DNA of 33,633 nucleotides from Pseudomonadota bacterium (lineage in GTDB: Bacteria > Desulfobacterota > Desulfovibrionia > Desulfovibrionales > Desulfovibrionaceae): positions 1 to 33,633 of the forward strand of contig JAEZMB010000278.1 in NCBI GenBank assembly GCA_023435825.1, given 5' to 3'. The notes under the pieces were generated by a model, which was given only the letters and a program-made list of their open reading frames with translations, was not told the origin of the DNA and ran no database searches. Shown here one piece after another: positions 8,606 through 16,968 of the stretch. Made by a program: the position numbers and the translations under genes. Each line of letters starts with the position of its first letter. Positions within the stretch are counted from its first letter, which is position 1.

Positions 8606-9729
8606 GCAAAATCACCGTGCAGTCGGCCGAGGCCAAGGCCAACGGCTCCATCGACTACTGGCTGCTGGGCGCGGCCCTGGTGCTGGCCGGCCTGGGGCTG
8701 GTCATGGTCTTTTCCTCCAGCGGCGTCATGGCCGAACGGGTCAACGGCAACCGCTACTTTTTCATCCAGCGCCAGGGGCTGTTCGCCATGATCAGCCTCA
8801 TGCTCATGACCGTGTGCGCCTGGATGCCCCGCAAGGTGCTGCACGGCCCGGTCTACCTGTGGCTGTTTCTCATCATCGGCTTGCTGGTGCTCACCCTTGT
8901 GCCGCCGTTTTCCGTCAAGGCCGGCGGCGCGCGGCGCTGGATGCGCCTGGGGTTCATGTCGCTGCAGCCCATGGAGTTGGCCAAGGTGGTGCTGGTCATG
9001 TATCTGGCCTACTTTTTCAGCCAGAAACAGCAACTCGTGCGCTCCTTCTCGGTCGGTTTTATCCCCCCGGTCATGGTTACCGGGTTTTTGGGGCTTATCC
9101 TGCTGCTCCAGCCCGATTTTGGCGGCGCGGTGTTTTTGGGGATGCTCTTTTTCCTCATGAGCCTGGTCGGCGGCACCCGGCTGACCTACCTTGGCGTGTC
9201 CATGTTTTTTGGCGTCGGGGCCATGGGACTGCTCATCGCCTCCTCGCCCTACCGTTTCAAACGCTGGTTCGCCTTTCTTGATCCCTTCAAGGACCCGCAG
9301 AACGTCGGCTATCAGCTCGTGCAGTCCTTTTACGCCTTCGGTTCCGGCGGCGTGGGCGGGGCCGGGTTTGGCGCGGGCAAACAGAAACTCTTCTACCTGC
9401 CCGAAGCCCACAACGACTTCATCATGGCCGTTGTCGGCGAGGAGCTCGGCTTCGTCGGCGTTTCCATCGTCTTTGTCTGCATCGGCATCCTGCTCTACCG
9501 GGCCTTCAAGGTCGCCCTGGCCCAGGACGACCTGCGCGATCGCTTCACGGCTTACGGCATGGGGCTGGTGCTGGGCCTGGGGTTTATCCTCAACCTGGCC
9601 GTGGTGCTCGGCTGCGTGCCGCCCAAGGGCGTGGCCATGCCGTTTCTGAGCTACGGCGGCTCGAACCTGCTGTCCTGCTTCCTGTGCGTCGGCATTCTGC
9701 TGAATCTTTCCAGGAGCGCCCGGACATGA
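8602..9729 (+). CDS. ftsW: Septal peptidoglycan glycosyltransferase FtsW (SEDS family)
   Basis: A 375-residue SEDS-family integral membrane protein with about ten hydrophobic helices. SEDS proteins polymerise lipid II into glycan strands; FtsW does so at the septum with FtsI. Family landmarks are GLVMVFSSSGVMAE near the first helix, KAGGARRWMRLG, LQPDFGGAVFL, the SPYRFKRWFAFLDPFKDPQNVGYQ loop region, LPEAHNDFIMAVVGEELGF, and the C-terminal PKGVAMPFLSYGGSN. It is FtsW rather than RodA by position between murD and murG and by partnership with the ftsI upstream. It overlaps both neighbours by ATGA junctions. Confidence 0.96.
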   Translation: MSKITVQSAEAKANGSIDYWLLGAALVLAGLGLVMVFSSSGVMAERVNGNRYFFIQRQGLFAMISLMLMTVCAWMPRKVLHGPVYLWLFLIIGLLVLTLVPPFSVKAGGARRWMRLGFMSLQPMELAKVVLVMYLAYFFSQKQQLVRSFSVGFIPPVMVTGFLGLILLLQPDFGGAVFLGMLFFLMSLVGGTRLTYLGVSMFFGVGAMGLLIASSPYRFKRWFAFLDPFKDPQNVGYQLVQSFYAFGSGGVGGAGFGAGKQKLFYLPEAHNDFIMAVVGEELGFVGVSIVFVCIGILLYRAFKVALAQDDLRDRFTAYGMGLVLGLGFILNLAVVLGCVPPKGVAMPFLSYGGSNLLSCFLCVGILLNLSRSART

Positions 9730-10832
9730 CCCGGCTCATCGTCACCACCGGCGGCACGGGAGGCCACATCTTCCCGGCCCTGGCCGTGGCCGAGGCGGCC
9801 GTGCGCCTTGCGCCGGGCCTGGACGTGCTGTTCATTGGCGGCGCCGGCCCGGAAGGGGAGCTGGCGGCCAAGGCCGGGTTGCCCTTCGTGGCCCTGCCGG
9901 CCCGGGGCGTGTTTGGACGGGGGATAAAAGCCCTGGCCGCGCCGTTTTGGATGCTGCGGGCCTTTGGCCTGGCCGGGGCGCGCATCCGCGAATTTTCCCC
10001 GGACGTGGTCTGCGGCTTTGGCGGCTATGCCGGGTTCATTCCCGTGGCCGCCGCCCGGCTCATGGGCGTGCCCACGGCCATCCACGAGCAAAACAGCGTC
10101 CCCGGCGTCACCAACAAGGTGCTCGGCCGGTTCGTGGACCGCGTGTTCATGACCTATCCCGATGAGACCGGCGTCTTCCCGGCCACGCGCGCCCAGCGCC
10201 TGGGCAACCCCATCCGGGCCGACATCGCCCGGGCGGCCACGGCCGCGCCCCATCCCGGAACCAAACGGCTTTTGGTCCTGGGCGGCAGCCAGGGGGCCAA
10301 GGCCATAAACGATGCGGTCATGGCCATCCTGCCGACCCTGCTTGACGCCGGCGTCAAGGTGCGCCTGCAAGCCGGCCGGGCCGATTTCGAGCGCGTGACC
10401 ACCCAGGCCCATGCCGTGCTGGCCGGCCGCAAGGCTTCGGGGGACGAACCCGAAGTGGTCATCGAGAATTTCATCGACGACATGGCCGGGGCCTATGCCT
10501 GGGCCGATCTGGTCCTGGCCCGGGCCGGGGCCACCACCCTGGCCGAGGTCACGGCCGCCGGCAAACCGTCGCTGCTCATTCCGTTTCCGTTCGCCACCCA
10601 CGACCACCAGACCGTCAACGCCGCCTTTTTGGCCAAGGCCGGCGCGGCGCAAAGCGTGGCGCAAAACGATCTGCCCGGCATGGATCTGGCCGGGACCGTC
10701 ATCGGGCTTCTGGGCGATCCGGCGCGCCTGGACGCCATGGGCCGGGCCGCCCTGGGCCAGGCCCTGCCCAACGCCGCCGAAGACATCGCCCGGGCCCTGC
10801 TCGCCATGGCCGCGCACAAGGGAGAACGCTAG
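9726..10832 (+). CDS. murG: Lipid II synthase MurG (UDP-GlcNAc transferase)
   Basis: A 368-residue membrane-associated GT-B glycosyltransferase that adds GlcNAc to lipid I to form lipid II. The N-terminal glycine loop G9-GTGGH14, the GFGGYAGFIPVAAARLMGVPTAIHEQNSVPG block, LVLGGSQGAKAIN and the C-terminal ATTLAEVTAAGKPSLLIPFPFATHDHQTVNA donor-site region are all typical. The start at 9726 is preferred over an in-frame ATG at 9684 because it forms an ATGA overlap with ftsW and puts the glycine loop at the usual distance from the N-terminus. murC follows immediately after the stop codon. Confidence 0.97.
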   Translation: MTRLIVTTGGTGGHIFPALAVAEAAVRLAPGLDVLFIGGAGPEGELAAKAGLPFVALPARGVFGRGIKALAAPFWMLRAFGLAGARIREFSPDVVCGFGGYAGFIPVAAARLMGVPTAIHEQNSVPGVTNKVLGRFVDRVFMTYPDETGVFPATRAQRLGNPIRADIARAATAAPHPGTKRLLVLGGSQGAKAINDAVMAILPTLLDAGVKVRLQAGRADFERVTTQAHAVLAGRKASGDEPEVVIENFIDDMAGAYAWADLVLARAGATTLAEVTAAGKPSLLIPFPFATHDHQTVNAAFLAKAGAAQSVAQNDLPGMDLAGTVIGLLGDPARLDAMGRAALGQALPNAAEDIARALLAMAAHKGER

Positions 10833-12242
10833 ATGACGGCCCAGAAATGTAACGGCGCGCCCTCGGGGATGCGCAACAAGGTCCGCAAGATCCACATGAT
10901 CGGCATTGGCGGCTCGGGCATGAGCGGCATTGCCGAGGTGCTGTTGAACCTGGGCTACGAAGTGTCCGGCTCGGACCTGTCCATGAGCCAGACCGTGCGC
11001 CGCCTGGGGAGCCTTGGCGCGTCCATCGCCATCGGCCATGGCCGGGAAAACCTCGGCGACGCCGACGTGGTGGTCAAGTCCACGGCCGTGACCGCCGACA
11101 ACCCGGAAGTGGTGGTGGCCCGGGAGCGTGGCATCCCGGTCATCCCCCGGGCCGAGATGCTGGCCGAACTCATGCGCCTGCGCACCGGCATCGCCGTGGC
11201 CGGCACCCATGGCAAGACCACCACCACCTCGCTTCTGGCCACCATCTTCACCGAGGCCGGCTACGACCCCACCGTCATCATCGGCGGGCGCTTAAACGCT
11301 TACGGGGCCGGGGCGCGCCTGGGCCAGGGCGAATACCTGATCGCCGAGGCCGACGAGTCCGACGGCTCGTTTCTGTGCCTGTCGCCGGTGGCCTCGGTGG
11401 TCACCAACGTGGACGCCGACCACCTCGACCACTACGACGGCATCGCGGCCATCGACGACGCCTTCGTGGACTTTTTAAACAGCATCCCCTTTTATGGGGT
11501 CAACGTGGTCTGCCTGGATGATCCCGGCGTGGCCCGCATTCTGCCGCGCGTCAACCGGCCCATCCTGACCTACGGCTTTTCCGACAAAGCGCGCCTGCGC
11601 GGCCGCATCATCGATTCCGGGGCCATGAGCTGCTTCGAGGTTTTCCTGGACGGCAAACGCCTGGGCGAGATGCGGCTCAACCATCCCGGCCGGCACAACG
11701 TCCTCAATGCCCTGGGAGCCGTGGGCGTGTCCCTGGAAGTGGGCATTCCCCTTGGCCCCATCGCCGAGGCCCTGGCCAAGTTCGGCGGCGTGGGCCGGCG
11801 TTTCGAGCGCAAGGGCGAGAAGGGCGGCGTGGTCGTCGTCGACGACTACGGCCACCATCCGGCCGAGATCAAGGCCACCCTGGCCACGGCCCGGGCCGTG
11901 TATCCCGAGCGCCGGCTGGTGGTGGCTTTTCAGCCCCACCGGTTCTCCCGCACCAAGGCCCTTTTCGGCGATTTTTGCACCTGCTTCGAGGCTGCCGACG
12001 AACTGCTGCTGACCGAAATCTATCCGGCCTCGGAAGCGCCCATTCCCGGGGTCAGCGGCGAAAGCCTGGGGCAAGGCATCCGCCAGGTGACCAAGACGAA
12101 AGTCGCCTACTACCCGGATTTCGCCGCCATGGAGGCGGCCCTGCCGGGCATTCTGCGGCCGGGCGACTTGCTGGTGACCCTTGGGGCCGGCAGCATCTGG
12201 CAGGTGGGTGCGCATTATCTGGAGTCGGAGCGTGGCGCTTAG
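10833..12242 (+). CDS. murC: UDP-MurNAc:L-Ala ligase MurC
   Basis: A 469-residue cytoplasmic Mur ligase that attaches L-alanine to UDP-MurNAc, the first step of stem peptide assembly. Visible are the N-terminal HMIGIGGSGMSGIAEVL nucleotide-sugar motif, the P-loop VAGTHGKTTTTSLL, AEADESDGSFL, NVDADHLDHY, the VVDDYGHHPAEI block, and FQPHRFSRTKALF. The ATG abuts the murG stop with no gap, and GGGAGAAC lies within the end of murG. The first 14 residues precede the conserved core and are unremarkable. The murB start codon lies inside the last codons of murC. Confidence 0.97.
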   Translation: MTAQKCNGAPSGMRNKVRKIHMIGIGGSGMSGIAEVLLNLGYEVSGSDLSMSQTVRRLGSLGASIAIGHGRENLGDADVVVKSTAVTADNPEVVVARERGIPVIPRAEMLAELMRLRTGIAVAGTHGKTTTTSLLATIFTEAGYDPTVIIGGRLNAYGAGARLGQGEYLIAEADESDGSFLCLSPVASVVTNVDADHLDHYDGIAAIDDAFVDFLNSIPFYGVNVVCLDDPGVARILPRVNRPILTYGFSDKARLRGRIIDSGAMSCFEVFLDGKRLGEMRLNHPGRHNVLNALGAVGVSLEVGIPLGPIAEALAKFGGVGRRFERKGEKGGVVVVDDYGHHPAEIKATLATARAVYPERRLVVAFQPHRFSRTKALFGDFCTCFEAADELLLTEIYPASEAPIPGVSGESLGQGIRQVTKTKVAYYPDFAAMEAALPGILRPGDLLVTLGAGSIWQVGAHYLESERGA

Positions 12243-13119
12243 GGTCGAACCGGGGCCGCTGCTGTCGGCCCGCACCACGCTGAGGCTCGGCGGGCGCGCC
12301 CTGGCCGAGGTGGTCTTTGATCGGGCCGAGGACGCCCACGGCCTGGGCGAAACCCTGGCGCGGCTTGGCGGAACGCCTCTCGCCCTGGGCGGCGGGAGCA
12401 ACCTCCTGGCCCGGGACGGCGAGCTGCCGTTGGTGCTGGTGCGGCCCTGGCTGCGCGACGAGCCGCGTGTGTTGCCGGATCGGCCCCAGGGCCGGGTCCG
12501 GGTGCGCTGCGGGGCCGGGGTCAAGCTCCAGCGGTTGGTGGCCTGGCTGGCCACCCAGGGCTTGTCCGGGCTTGGCGGCCTCATTGGCGTGCCGGGCAGC
12601 GTTGGCGGGGCCGTGGCCGGCAATGCCGGCTCCTACGGCGACGACGTGGGAACGATTCTGGCCCGGGTCCGGCTGTGGACGCCGCAGCGGGGACTGTTCT
12701 GGGCCGGCCGGGAAGCACTCGACATCGGCTACCGCCGTTTTGCCGTGCCGGGCCTGACCGGGTTTTTCCTGGTCCTGGAAGCGGAATTTGATTGCGAGGT
12801 GCGCGAACCCATCGAGATTCGTCAGGAGATGATCGCGAACCTCAAGAAAAAGCGGGCCAGCCAGCCGATCACGGCGGCCACGGCCGGCTGCGTGTTTAAA
12901 AATCCGCCCGGGGAAGCGGCCTGGCGGCTGCTGGCGGAATCGGGATTTGCCGGAAGGGCGCTGGGAAAGATGGCGTTTTCAGCATTGCACGCCAATTTCC
13001 TGGTCAACCTGGGCGGCGGGACGAGCGGGGAGGCGCTGGAGCTTTTGGCTTTGGCGCGGGAGGCGGTGCGGGAGCGATTCGGTCGCCAACTCGAACTGGA
13101 AGTGAGGGTGGTTCCATGA
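12232..13119 (+). CDS. murB: UDP-N-acetylenolpyruvylglucosamine reductase MurB
   Basis: A 295-residue FAD- and NADPH-dependent enzyme that reduces UDP-GlcNAc-enolpyruvate to UDP-MurNAc. The frame is open further upstream, but the GTG at 12232 with GGAGTCGGA just before it gives a normal MurB N-terminus and an 11-base overlap with murC. FAD-binding motifs LGGGSNLLARD and GVPGSVGGAVAGNAGSYG are intact. The conserved AGS(V/F)FKNP segment reads AGCVFKNP: the usual serine, the proton donor in E. coli MurB, is C220 here. The C-terminal LELEVRVV keeps the conserved Glu. It occupies the slot of ddl in the E. coli cluster. The stop overlaps the ftsQ start (ATGA). Confidence 0.95.
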   Translation: MALRVEPGPLLSARTTLRLGGRALAEVVFDRAEDAHGLGETLARLGGTPLALGGGSNLLARDGELPLVLVRPWLRDEPRVLPDRPQGRVRVRCGAGVKLQRLVAWLATQGLSGLGGLIGVPGSVGGAVAGNAGSYGDDVGTILARVRLWTPQRGLFWAGREALDIGYRRFAVPGLTGFFLVLEAEFDCEVREPIEIRQEMIANLKKKRASQPITAATAGCVFKNPPGEAAWRLLAESGFAGRALGKMAFSALHANFLVNLGGGTSGEALELLALAREAVRERFGRQLELEVRVVP

Positions 13120-14057
13120 ACGTCAGGGCGGGAACATTGTCGGGATTCGGGGGAATCTCGGCCAAGAAAAAACGCAACGGGTACAGCGGGCCGCGCATCA
13201 CGGTCAAAAGCCGCACCGTTTCGTCGCGGGCCAGCAAGAACCGCAATGCCCGCTCCGGAGGCGGCGGCGGGGGCGTCAAGCTGCCGTCGGTGAGCTTCGG
13301 CGGCCTGGGCAAGGTGTTCACCCGGGCCGTGTCCATGGCCTTCATGGGAGCCATCGTGCTGGCCGTCAGCGTGGCGCTCCTGGCCGGCTACCGCTGGCTG
13401 ACCACGGTCAATTATTTCGCCCTGCAGCAGGCCGACATCGCCGGGTGTTCCCGTTTGTCCGAGGAGCATATCCGCCAGGTGGCCGGGCTGGCCCCCGGGG
13501 TCAACGTGCTGTCGTTGTCCATGGACCGGATGCGGGCCGAGCTTTCCCGGGAGCCGTGGGTCGATTCGGTGACGGTCAAGCGGGTGCTGCCCGGGACAAT
13601 TCGGATCGAAGTGCGGGAAAAAGCCCCTTCCTATCTTGTGCAGTATCAGGGAACACTCTATTACGCCGACGAGGTCGGACGCATCATCGACAAGGTCGAA
13701 CCCGGGCAGTTCGTGTCCCTGCCCCAGATCGAGGTCGAGGCCGGGATGGAAAAGCACCTGCCCATTCTGGCCGATCTGCGCCGGGCCGTGGCCGAACATC
13801 AGGTTCCCTTCGATTTCGGACAGATCGCCTGGTTGCGCCTGAGTTGGGGCCGTGGGCTGGAAATCCGGCTCATGGAACCGGGCATCGTCTTGTGCCTGGG
13901 GTCCCAGAACTGGCGGCGCAACTTGTCGCGGATGAACATGGTCTGGATGGACTTGCGCCGGCGCGGCGAGCTTGACAAAGTGGGGCTCATCACCGCTGAG
14001 GGCGACAAGGTTTGGGTCGAGAAGCGGGGCGCGGGGGACGCGCCGCAAAGCTCGTAG
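13116..14057 (+). CDS. ftsQ: Cell division protein FtsQ
   Basis: A 313-residue bitopic membrane protein of the FtsQ/DivIB family, which links FtsL-FtsB to the divisome. A long basic, Gly/Ser-rich cytoplasmic tail (about residues 1-68, including a run of six glycines) precedes one transmembrane helix at about 70-92. The periplasmic part begins with a POTRA domain (FALQQADIAGCSRLSEEHI, then GVNVLSLSMDRMRAELSREPWVDSVTVKRVLPGTIRIEVREKAP), followed by the FtsQ beta domain. E. coli FtsQ has 276 residues; the extra length is mostly the cytoplasmic tail. The start forms ATGA with murB. It is the last gene before a 231-base gap. Confidence 0.93.
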   Translation: MNVRAGTLSGFGGISAKKKRNGYSGPRITVKSRTVSSRASKNRNARSGGGGGGVKLPSVSFGGLGKVFTRAVSMAFMGAIVLAVSVALLAGYRWLTTVNYFALQQADIAGCSRLSEEHIRQVAGLAPGVNVLSLSMDRMRAELSREPWVDSVTVKRVLPGTIRIEVREKAPSYLVQYQGTLYYADEVGRIIDKVEPGQFVSLPQIEVEAGMEKHLPILADLRRAVAEHQVPFDFGQIAWLRLSWGRGLEIRLMEPGIVLCLGSQNWRRNLSRMNMVWMDLRRRGELDKVGLITAEGDKVWVEKRGAGDAPQSS

Positions 14058-14081
14058 GCAGGATTACTAAAAGTAAGGAAT

Positions 14082-14104
14082 CAAAAGGGGTTAAGACCCT
14101 TTTG
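14082..14104 (+). terminator. Hairpin after ftsQ, possible weak terminator or attenuator
   Basis: CAAAAGGG and CCCTTTTG pair as an 8-bp stem around a 7-nt loop, 25 bases after the ftsQ stop. The four T residues lie in the 3' arm and are followed by G, so this is not a clean intrinsic terminator. It could reduce read-through into ftsA or protect the 3' end of the upstream transcript. Confidence 0.4.
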
Positions 14105-14155
14105 CAGGAAAATGGGAAGCGCCGGGCCGCGCCGCGTGTTCCCGGGGTTGGCGGG

Positions 14156-14172
14156 ACGCCTGTGGGAGGCGT
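14156..14172 (+). other. Small hairpin in ftsA leader
   Basis: ACGCCT (14156-14161) and AGGCGT (14167-14172) are perfect inverted repeats around GTGGG. It is one of three hairpins in the 231-base leader between ftsQ and ftsA, which otherwise contains no recognised gene or riboswitch. Its role is unknown. Confidence 0.35.
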
Positions 14173-14214
14173 GACAAAAAACCCGGGACGCGCCATTTTA
14201 CCAATGAAATTCGC

Positions 14215-14236
14215 GCGGGTTTGACGTACAACCCGC
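14215..14236 (+). promoter_or_regulatory. ftsA leader hairpin with alternative pairing partner
   Basis: GCGGGTT (14215-14221) pairs with AACCCGC (14230-14236) around an 8-nt loop, 52 bases before the ftsA start. The same left arm can instead pair upstream: AAACCCG (14179-14185) complements CGGGTTT (14216-14222). The two pairings exclude each other, as in attenuators or leader switches, but no ligand motif or leader peptide was recognised. Short GC-rich repeats can also arise by chance in this genome. Confidence 0.3.
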
Positions 14237-14288
14237 CTGTGGGCGCGGCCAACCCCACGATGCCGAAACGTTCAGGGAGCGGATTCGT

Positions 14289-15515
14289 ATGGCCAGGTCG
14301 GAACTTATCGTCGGTCTCGATATCGGCACCACCAAGATTTGCGTGGTCGTCGGCGAACTTTCGCCCGAGGGCGTGGACGTGGTGGGCATTGGCACCAGCC
14401 CCTCCACGGGCCTGCGCAAGGGCGTGGTCGTCAATATCGAGCAGACCGTGCAATCGATCAAAAAAGCGCTGGAAGAAGCCGAACTCATGGCCGGGTGTGA
14501 AATCCGCTCGGTCTATGCCGGCATTGCCGGCAGCCACATCAAGGGCTTCAACAGCCACGGGGTCATCGCCGTCAAGGGCGGCGAGGTCGGCCCCCGGGAC
14601 ATCGAGCGGGTCATCGACGCGGCCAAGGCCGTGGCCATTCCGCTGGACCGGGAGGTCATCCACATCCTGCCCCAGGAATTTATCGTCGATGACCAGCGCG
14701 GCATCGCCGACCCCCTCGGCATGGCCGGGGTGCGTCTGGAAGTGCGCGTGCACATCGTCACCGGAGCCGTCACCAGTGCCCAGAACATCATCCGCTCCTG
14801 TCACCGGGCCGGGCTCGACGTTTCCGACATCGTTCTGGAATCCTTGGCTTCGTCCAAGGCCGTGCTGACCGGGGAAGAACGCGAAATCGGCGTGGCCCTG
14901 GTGGACCTCGGGGGAGGGACCACCGACCTTGCCATCTTCGCCAACGACTCCATCAAGCACACCGCCGTGCTCGCCCTGGGCGGCACCAACCTCACCAACG
15001 ACATCGCCTTCGGGTTGCGCACCCCCATGGCCTCGGCCGAAAAGATCAAGATCAAGTACGGCTGCGCCCTGGCGGAAATGGTCCCGAAAGACGAAGTCAT
15101 CGAGGTCATGAGCGTGGGCGGGCGCGAGCCGCGCCGCCTGTCGCGTCAGGTGCTGGCCGAGATCTGCGAGCCGCGCGTGGAGGAAATGCTGGCCCTGGTG
15201 GATCAGGAACTCATCCGCTCCGGCATGAAGAACCAGATCGGGGCGGGCGTGGTGCTCACCGGCGGCACTGCGCTCATCGAAGGCATCCAGGAACTGGGCG
15301 AGCAGATTTTCAACCTGCCCACGCGCATCGGCTATCCCGACAAGGTCGGGGGCCTCAAGGACGTGGTCAACAGCCCCATGTACGCCACGGCCGTGGGGCT
15401 GCTCATGTACGGCGCGGAAAAAGAAGGCGTGGAACAGCGCTTCCGCATCCGGGATGAGAACGTGTTCAACCGCATTCTGGGGAGGATGCGGAAATGGTTC
15501 GTGGACGTGAAATAA
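14289..15515 (+). CDS. ftsA: Cell division protein FtsA (actin-like Z-ring anchor)
   Basis: A 408-residue cytoplasmic actin-fold ATPase that tethers FtsZ to the membrane and recruits later division proteins. The phosphate 1 motif GLDIGTTKICVVVGE is at the N-terminus, the phosphate 2 motif V205-DLGGGTTD is central, and the adenosine motif VLTGGTALIEGIQEL follows. A 1C-type insert lies between the first and second lobes as expected for FtsA. The last residues (NRILGRMRKWFVDVK) form a basic amphipathic helix, the usual membrane-targeting sequence. The ATG at 14289 has AGGGAGCGG upstream. A 57-base gap without clear features separates it from ftsZ. Confidence 0.97.
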   Translation: MARSELIVGLDIGTTKICVVVGELSPEGVDVVGIGTSPSTGLRKGVVVNIEQTVQSIKKALEEAELMAGCEIRSVYAGIAGSHIKGFNSHGVIAVKGGEVGPRDIERVIDAAKAVAIPLDREVIHILPQEFIVDDQRGIADPLGMAGVRLEVRVHIVTGAVTSAQNIIRSCHRAGLDVSDIVLESLASSKAVLTGEEREIGVALVDLGGGTTDLAIFANDSIKHTAVLALGGTNLTNDIAFGLRTPMASAEKIKIKYGCALAEMVPKDEVIEVMSVGGREPRRLSRQVLAEICEPRVEEMLALVDQELIRSGMKNQIGAGVVLTGGTALIEGIQELGEQIFNLPTRIGYPDKVGGLKDVVNSPMYATAVGLLMYGAEKEGVEQRFRIRDENVFNRILGRMRKWFVDVK

Positions 15516-15572
15516 CGTCCGCGTAAGTTGTTGTTTGTTGGGGGAAAACAGGGAGTTCGCTAGGGGGAACAG

Positions 15573-16886
15573 ATGGAATACTTGGAACTCGATCAAGGCT
15601 CGAACGCCCGCATCAAGGTGGTCGGATGCGGCGGCGGCGGCGGCAACGCCGTGGAAAACATGATCACCTCGTCTATGTCCGGGGTGACGTTTATCACCGC
15701 CAACACCGATATTCAGGCCTTGCAGCGCTCACAGGCCGAATACCGCATCCAGCTTGGCGACAAGCTCACCAAGGGCCTCGGGGCCGGGGCCAATCCCGAC
15801 GTCGGCCGCGACGCCGCCCTGGAGAGCATTGACGCCATCCGCGCCGCCATCGGCGACTGCGACATGGTCTTCGTCACCGCCGGCATGGGCGGCGGTACCG
15901 GCACCGGCGCCGCTCCCGTGGTCGCCCAGGTGGCCAAGGAGGCCGGCGCGCTCACCGTGGCCGTGGTCACCAAACCCTTTTATTTCGAAGGCAAGAAACG
16001 CCTGCTCTCGGCCGAGAAGGGCGTCCAGGCCCTGCGGGACGTGGTGGACTCCATCATCACCATCCCCAACGACCGCCTGCTGTCCCTGGCCTCCAAGAAG
16101 GCCACCTTCATCGAGATGCTCAAAAAGGCCGACGAGGTCCTCTATTATGCCGTCAAGGGCATTTCCGACCTCATCATGGTGCCGGGCTTGATCAACCTCG
16201 ACTTTGCCGACGTCAAGGCCGTCATGAGCGAGATGGGTCTGGCCATGATGGGCTTCGGCACGGCGCGCGGCGAATCCCGCGCCCGCGAGGCGGCGCTCAA
16301 GGCCATCACCAGCCCGCTTCTGGAAGACGTCACCATCGACGGCGCCAAGGGCGTGCTCATGAACATCACCTGTGGCCCGGACCTCACCATCGAGGAAGTG
16401 GACGAAGCCGCCTCCACCATCACCGAGGCCGTCCACGAAGACGCCAAGGTGTTCTTCGGCACGGTCTTCGACCCCGACGCCACCGACGAGATGCGCATCA
16501 CCGTCATCGCCACCGGCATCGAGTCCGCCTCCCAGCGCGGCATGCCGGTGCAGCAAAAGACCGTGGTCGAGCAAAAGCCCATGGAGGTCATCACCTCCCT
16601 GGCCCGCCAGAAGGCCATGGCCCCGGCCGCCGCGCCGGCCGCCGCCCATCACCACCACGGCGGCTCCTCCGGCGGCGTGCAAAGCCCGCGCAGCATGCGG
16701 GTGCTCAACAGCCAGGGCAACGACTACAACATCCCCGCCTACCTGCGCAAAGGCACCAAGAAAGGCGGCCCCGAAGCGGCCCTGTCCCAGCCGCCCATCA
16801 AGACCCAGCCCGTGGGCGAGGAAGAATTCATCTTCGATGAGGAGGAGTTCGAAATCCCCTCCTTCATCCGGATGCAGGCGGACTAG
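15573..16886 (+). CDS. ftsZ: Cell division GTPase FtsZ
   Basis: A 437-residue tubulin-like GTPase forming the cytokinetic ring. The N-terminal KVVGCGGGGGNAVENM block, the tubulin signature GMGGGTGTGAAPV (about residues 106-118), and the T7-loop region LINLDFADVKAVM are present. A variable linker from about residue 320 includes an Ala-rich stretch and four histidines (H359-H362). The protein ends with the conserved FtsA-binding C-terminal peptide E427-IPSFIRMQAD437. Unusually, a second peptide resembling it, I387-PAYLRKG394, lies about 40 residues upstream. The ATG has TAGGGGGAAC as a strong upstream purine-rich RBS. A strong hairpin follows the stop. Confidence 0.98.
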   Translation: MEYLELDQGSNARIKVVGCGGGGGNAVENMITSSMSGVTFITANTDIQALQRSQAEYRIQLGDKLTKGLGAGANPDVGRDAALESIDAIRAAIGDCDMVFVTAGMGGGTGTGAAPVVAQVAKEAGALTVAVVTKPFYFEGKKRLLSAEKGVQALRDVVDSIITIPNDRLLSLASKKATFIEMLKKADEVLYYAVKGISDLIMVPGLINLDFADVKAVMSEMGLAMMGFGTARGESRAREAALKAITSPLLEDVTIDGAKGVLMNITCGPDLTIEEVDEAASTITEAVHEDAKVFFGTVFDPDATDEMRITVIATGIESASQRGMPVQQKTVVEQKPMEVITSLARQKAMAPAAAPAAAHHHHGGSSGGVQSPRSMRVLNSQGNDYNIPAYLRKGTKKGGPEAALSQPPIKTQPVGEEEFIFDEEEFEIPSFIRMQAD

Positions 16887-16913
16887 CCTCCCCGCTTCTC
16901 CCCCGATCTCCCA

Positions 16914-16941
16914 GCCGGGGGGAGTACGCACTCCCCCCGGC
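16914..16941 (+). terminator. Strong hairpin after ftsZ
   Basis: A perfect 12-bp stem: GCCGGGGGGAGT (16914-16925) and ACTCCCCCCGGC (16930-16941) enclose a 4-nt loop, 27 bases beyond the ftsZ stop. It is followed by CCCCTTTAAAGG rather than a long T tract, so termination may be partial or the stem may protect the dcw mRNA 3' end. The next gene's Shine-Dalgarno lies 8 bases after the stem. Confidence 0.6.
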
Positions 16942-16968
16942 CCCCTTTAAAGGAGGCCGGGACACATC

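Noticed and set aside
9684..9725. Upstream in-frame ATG for murG
   Set aside because: It would add 14 residues before the conserved glycine loop and lie inside ftsW; the ATGA overlap at 9726 fits the pattern of neighbouring genes.
14171..14199. Sigma-70-like promoter GTGACA-N17-CATTTT before ftsA
   Set aside because: The -35 half is fair but the -10 half matches only three of six positions, too weak to call without transcript data.
16647..16658. Four-His run in FtsZ taken as an affinity-tag-like artefact
   Set aside because: It is only four residues, lies in the natural variable linker, and the surrounding codon use is normal, so it is native sequence.
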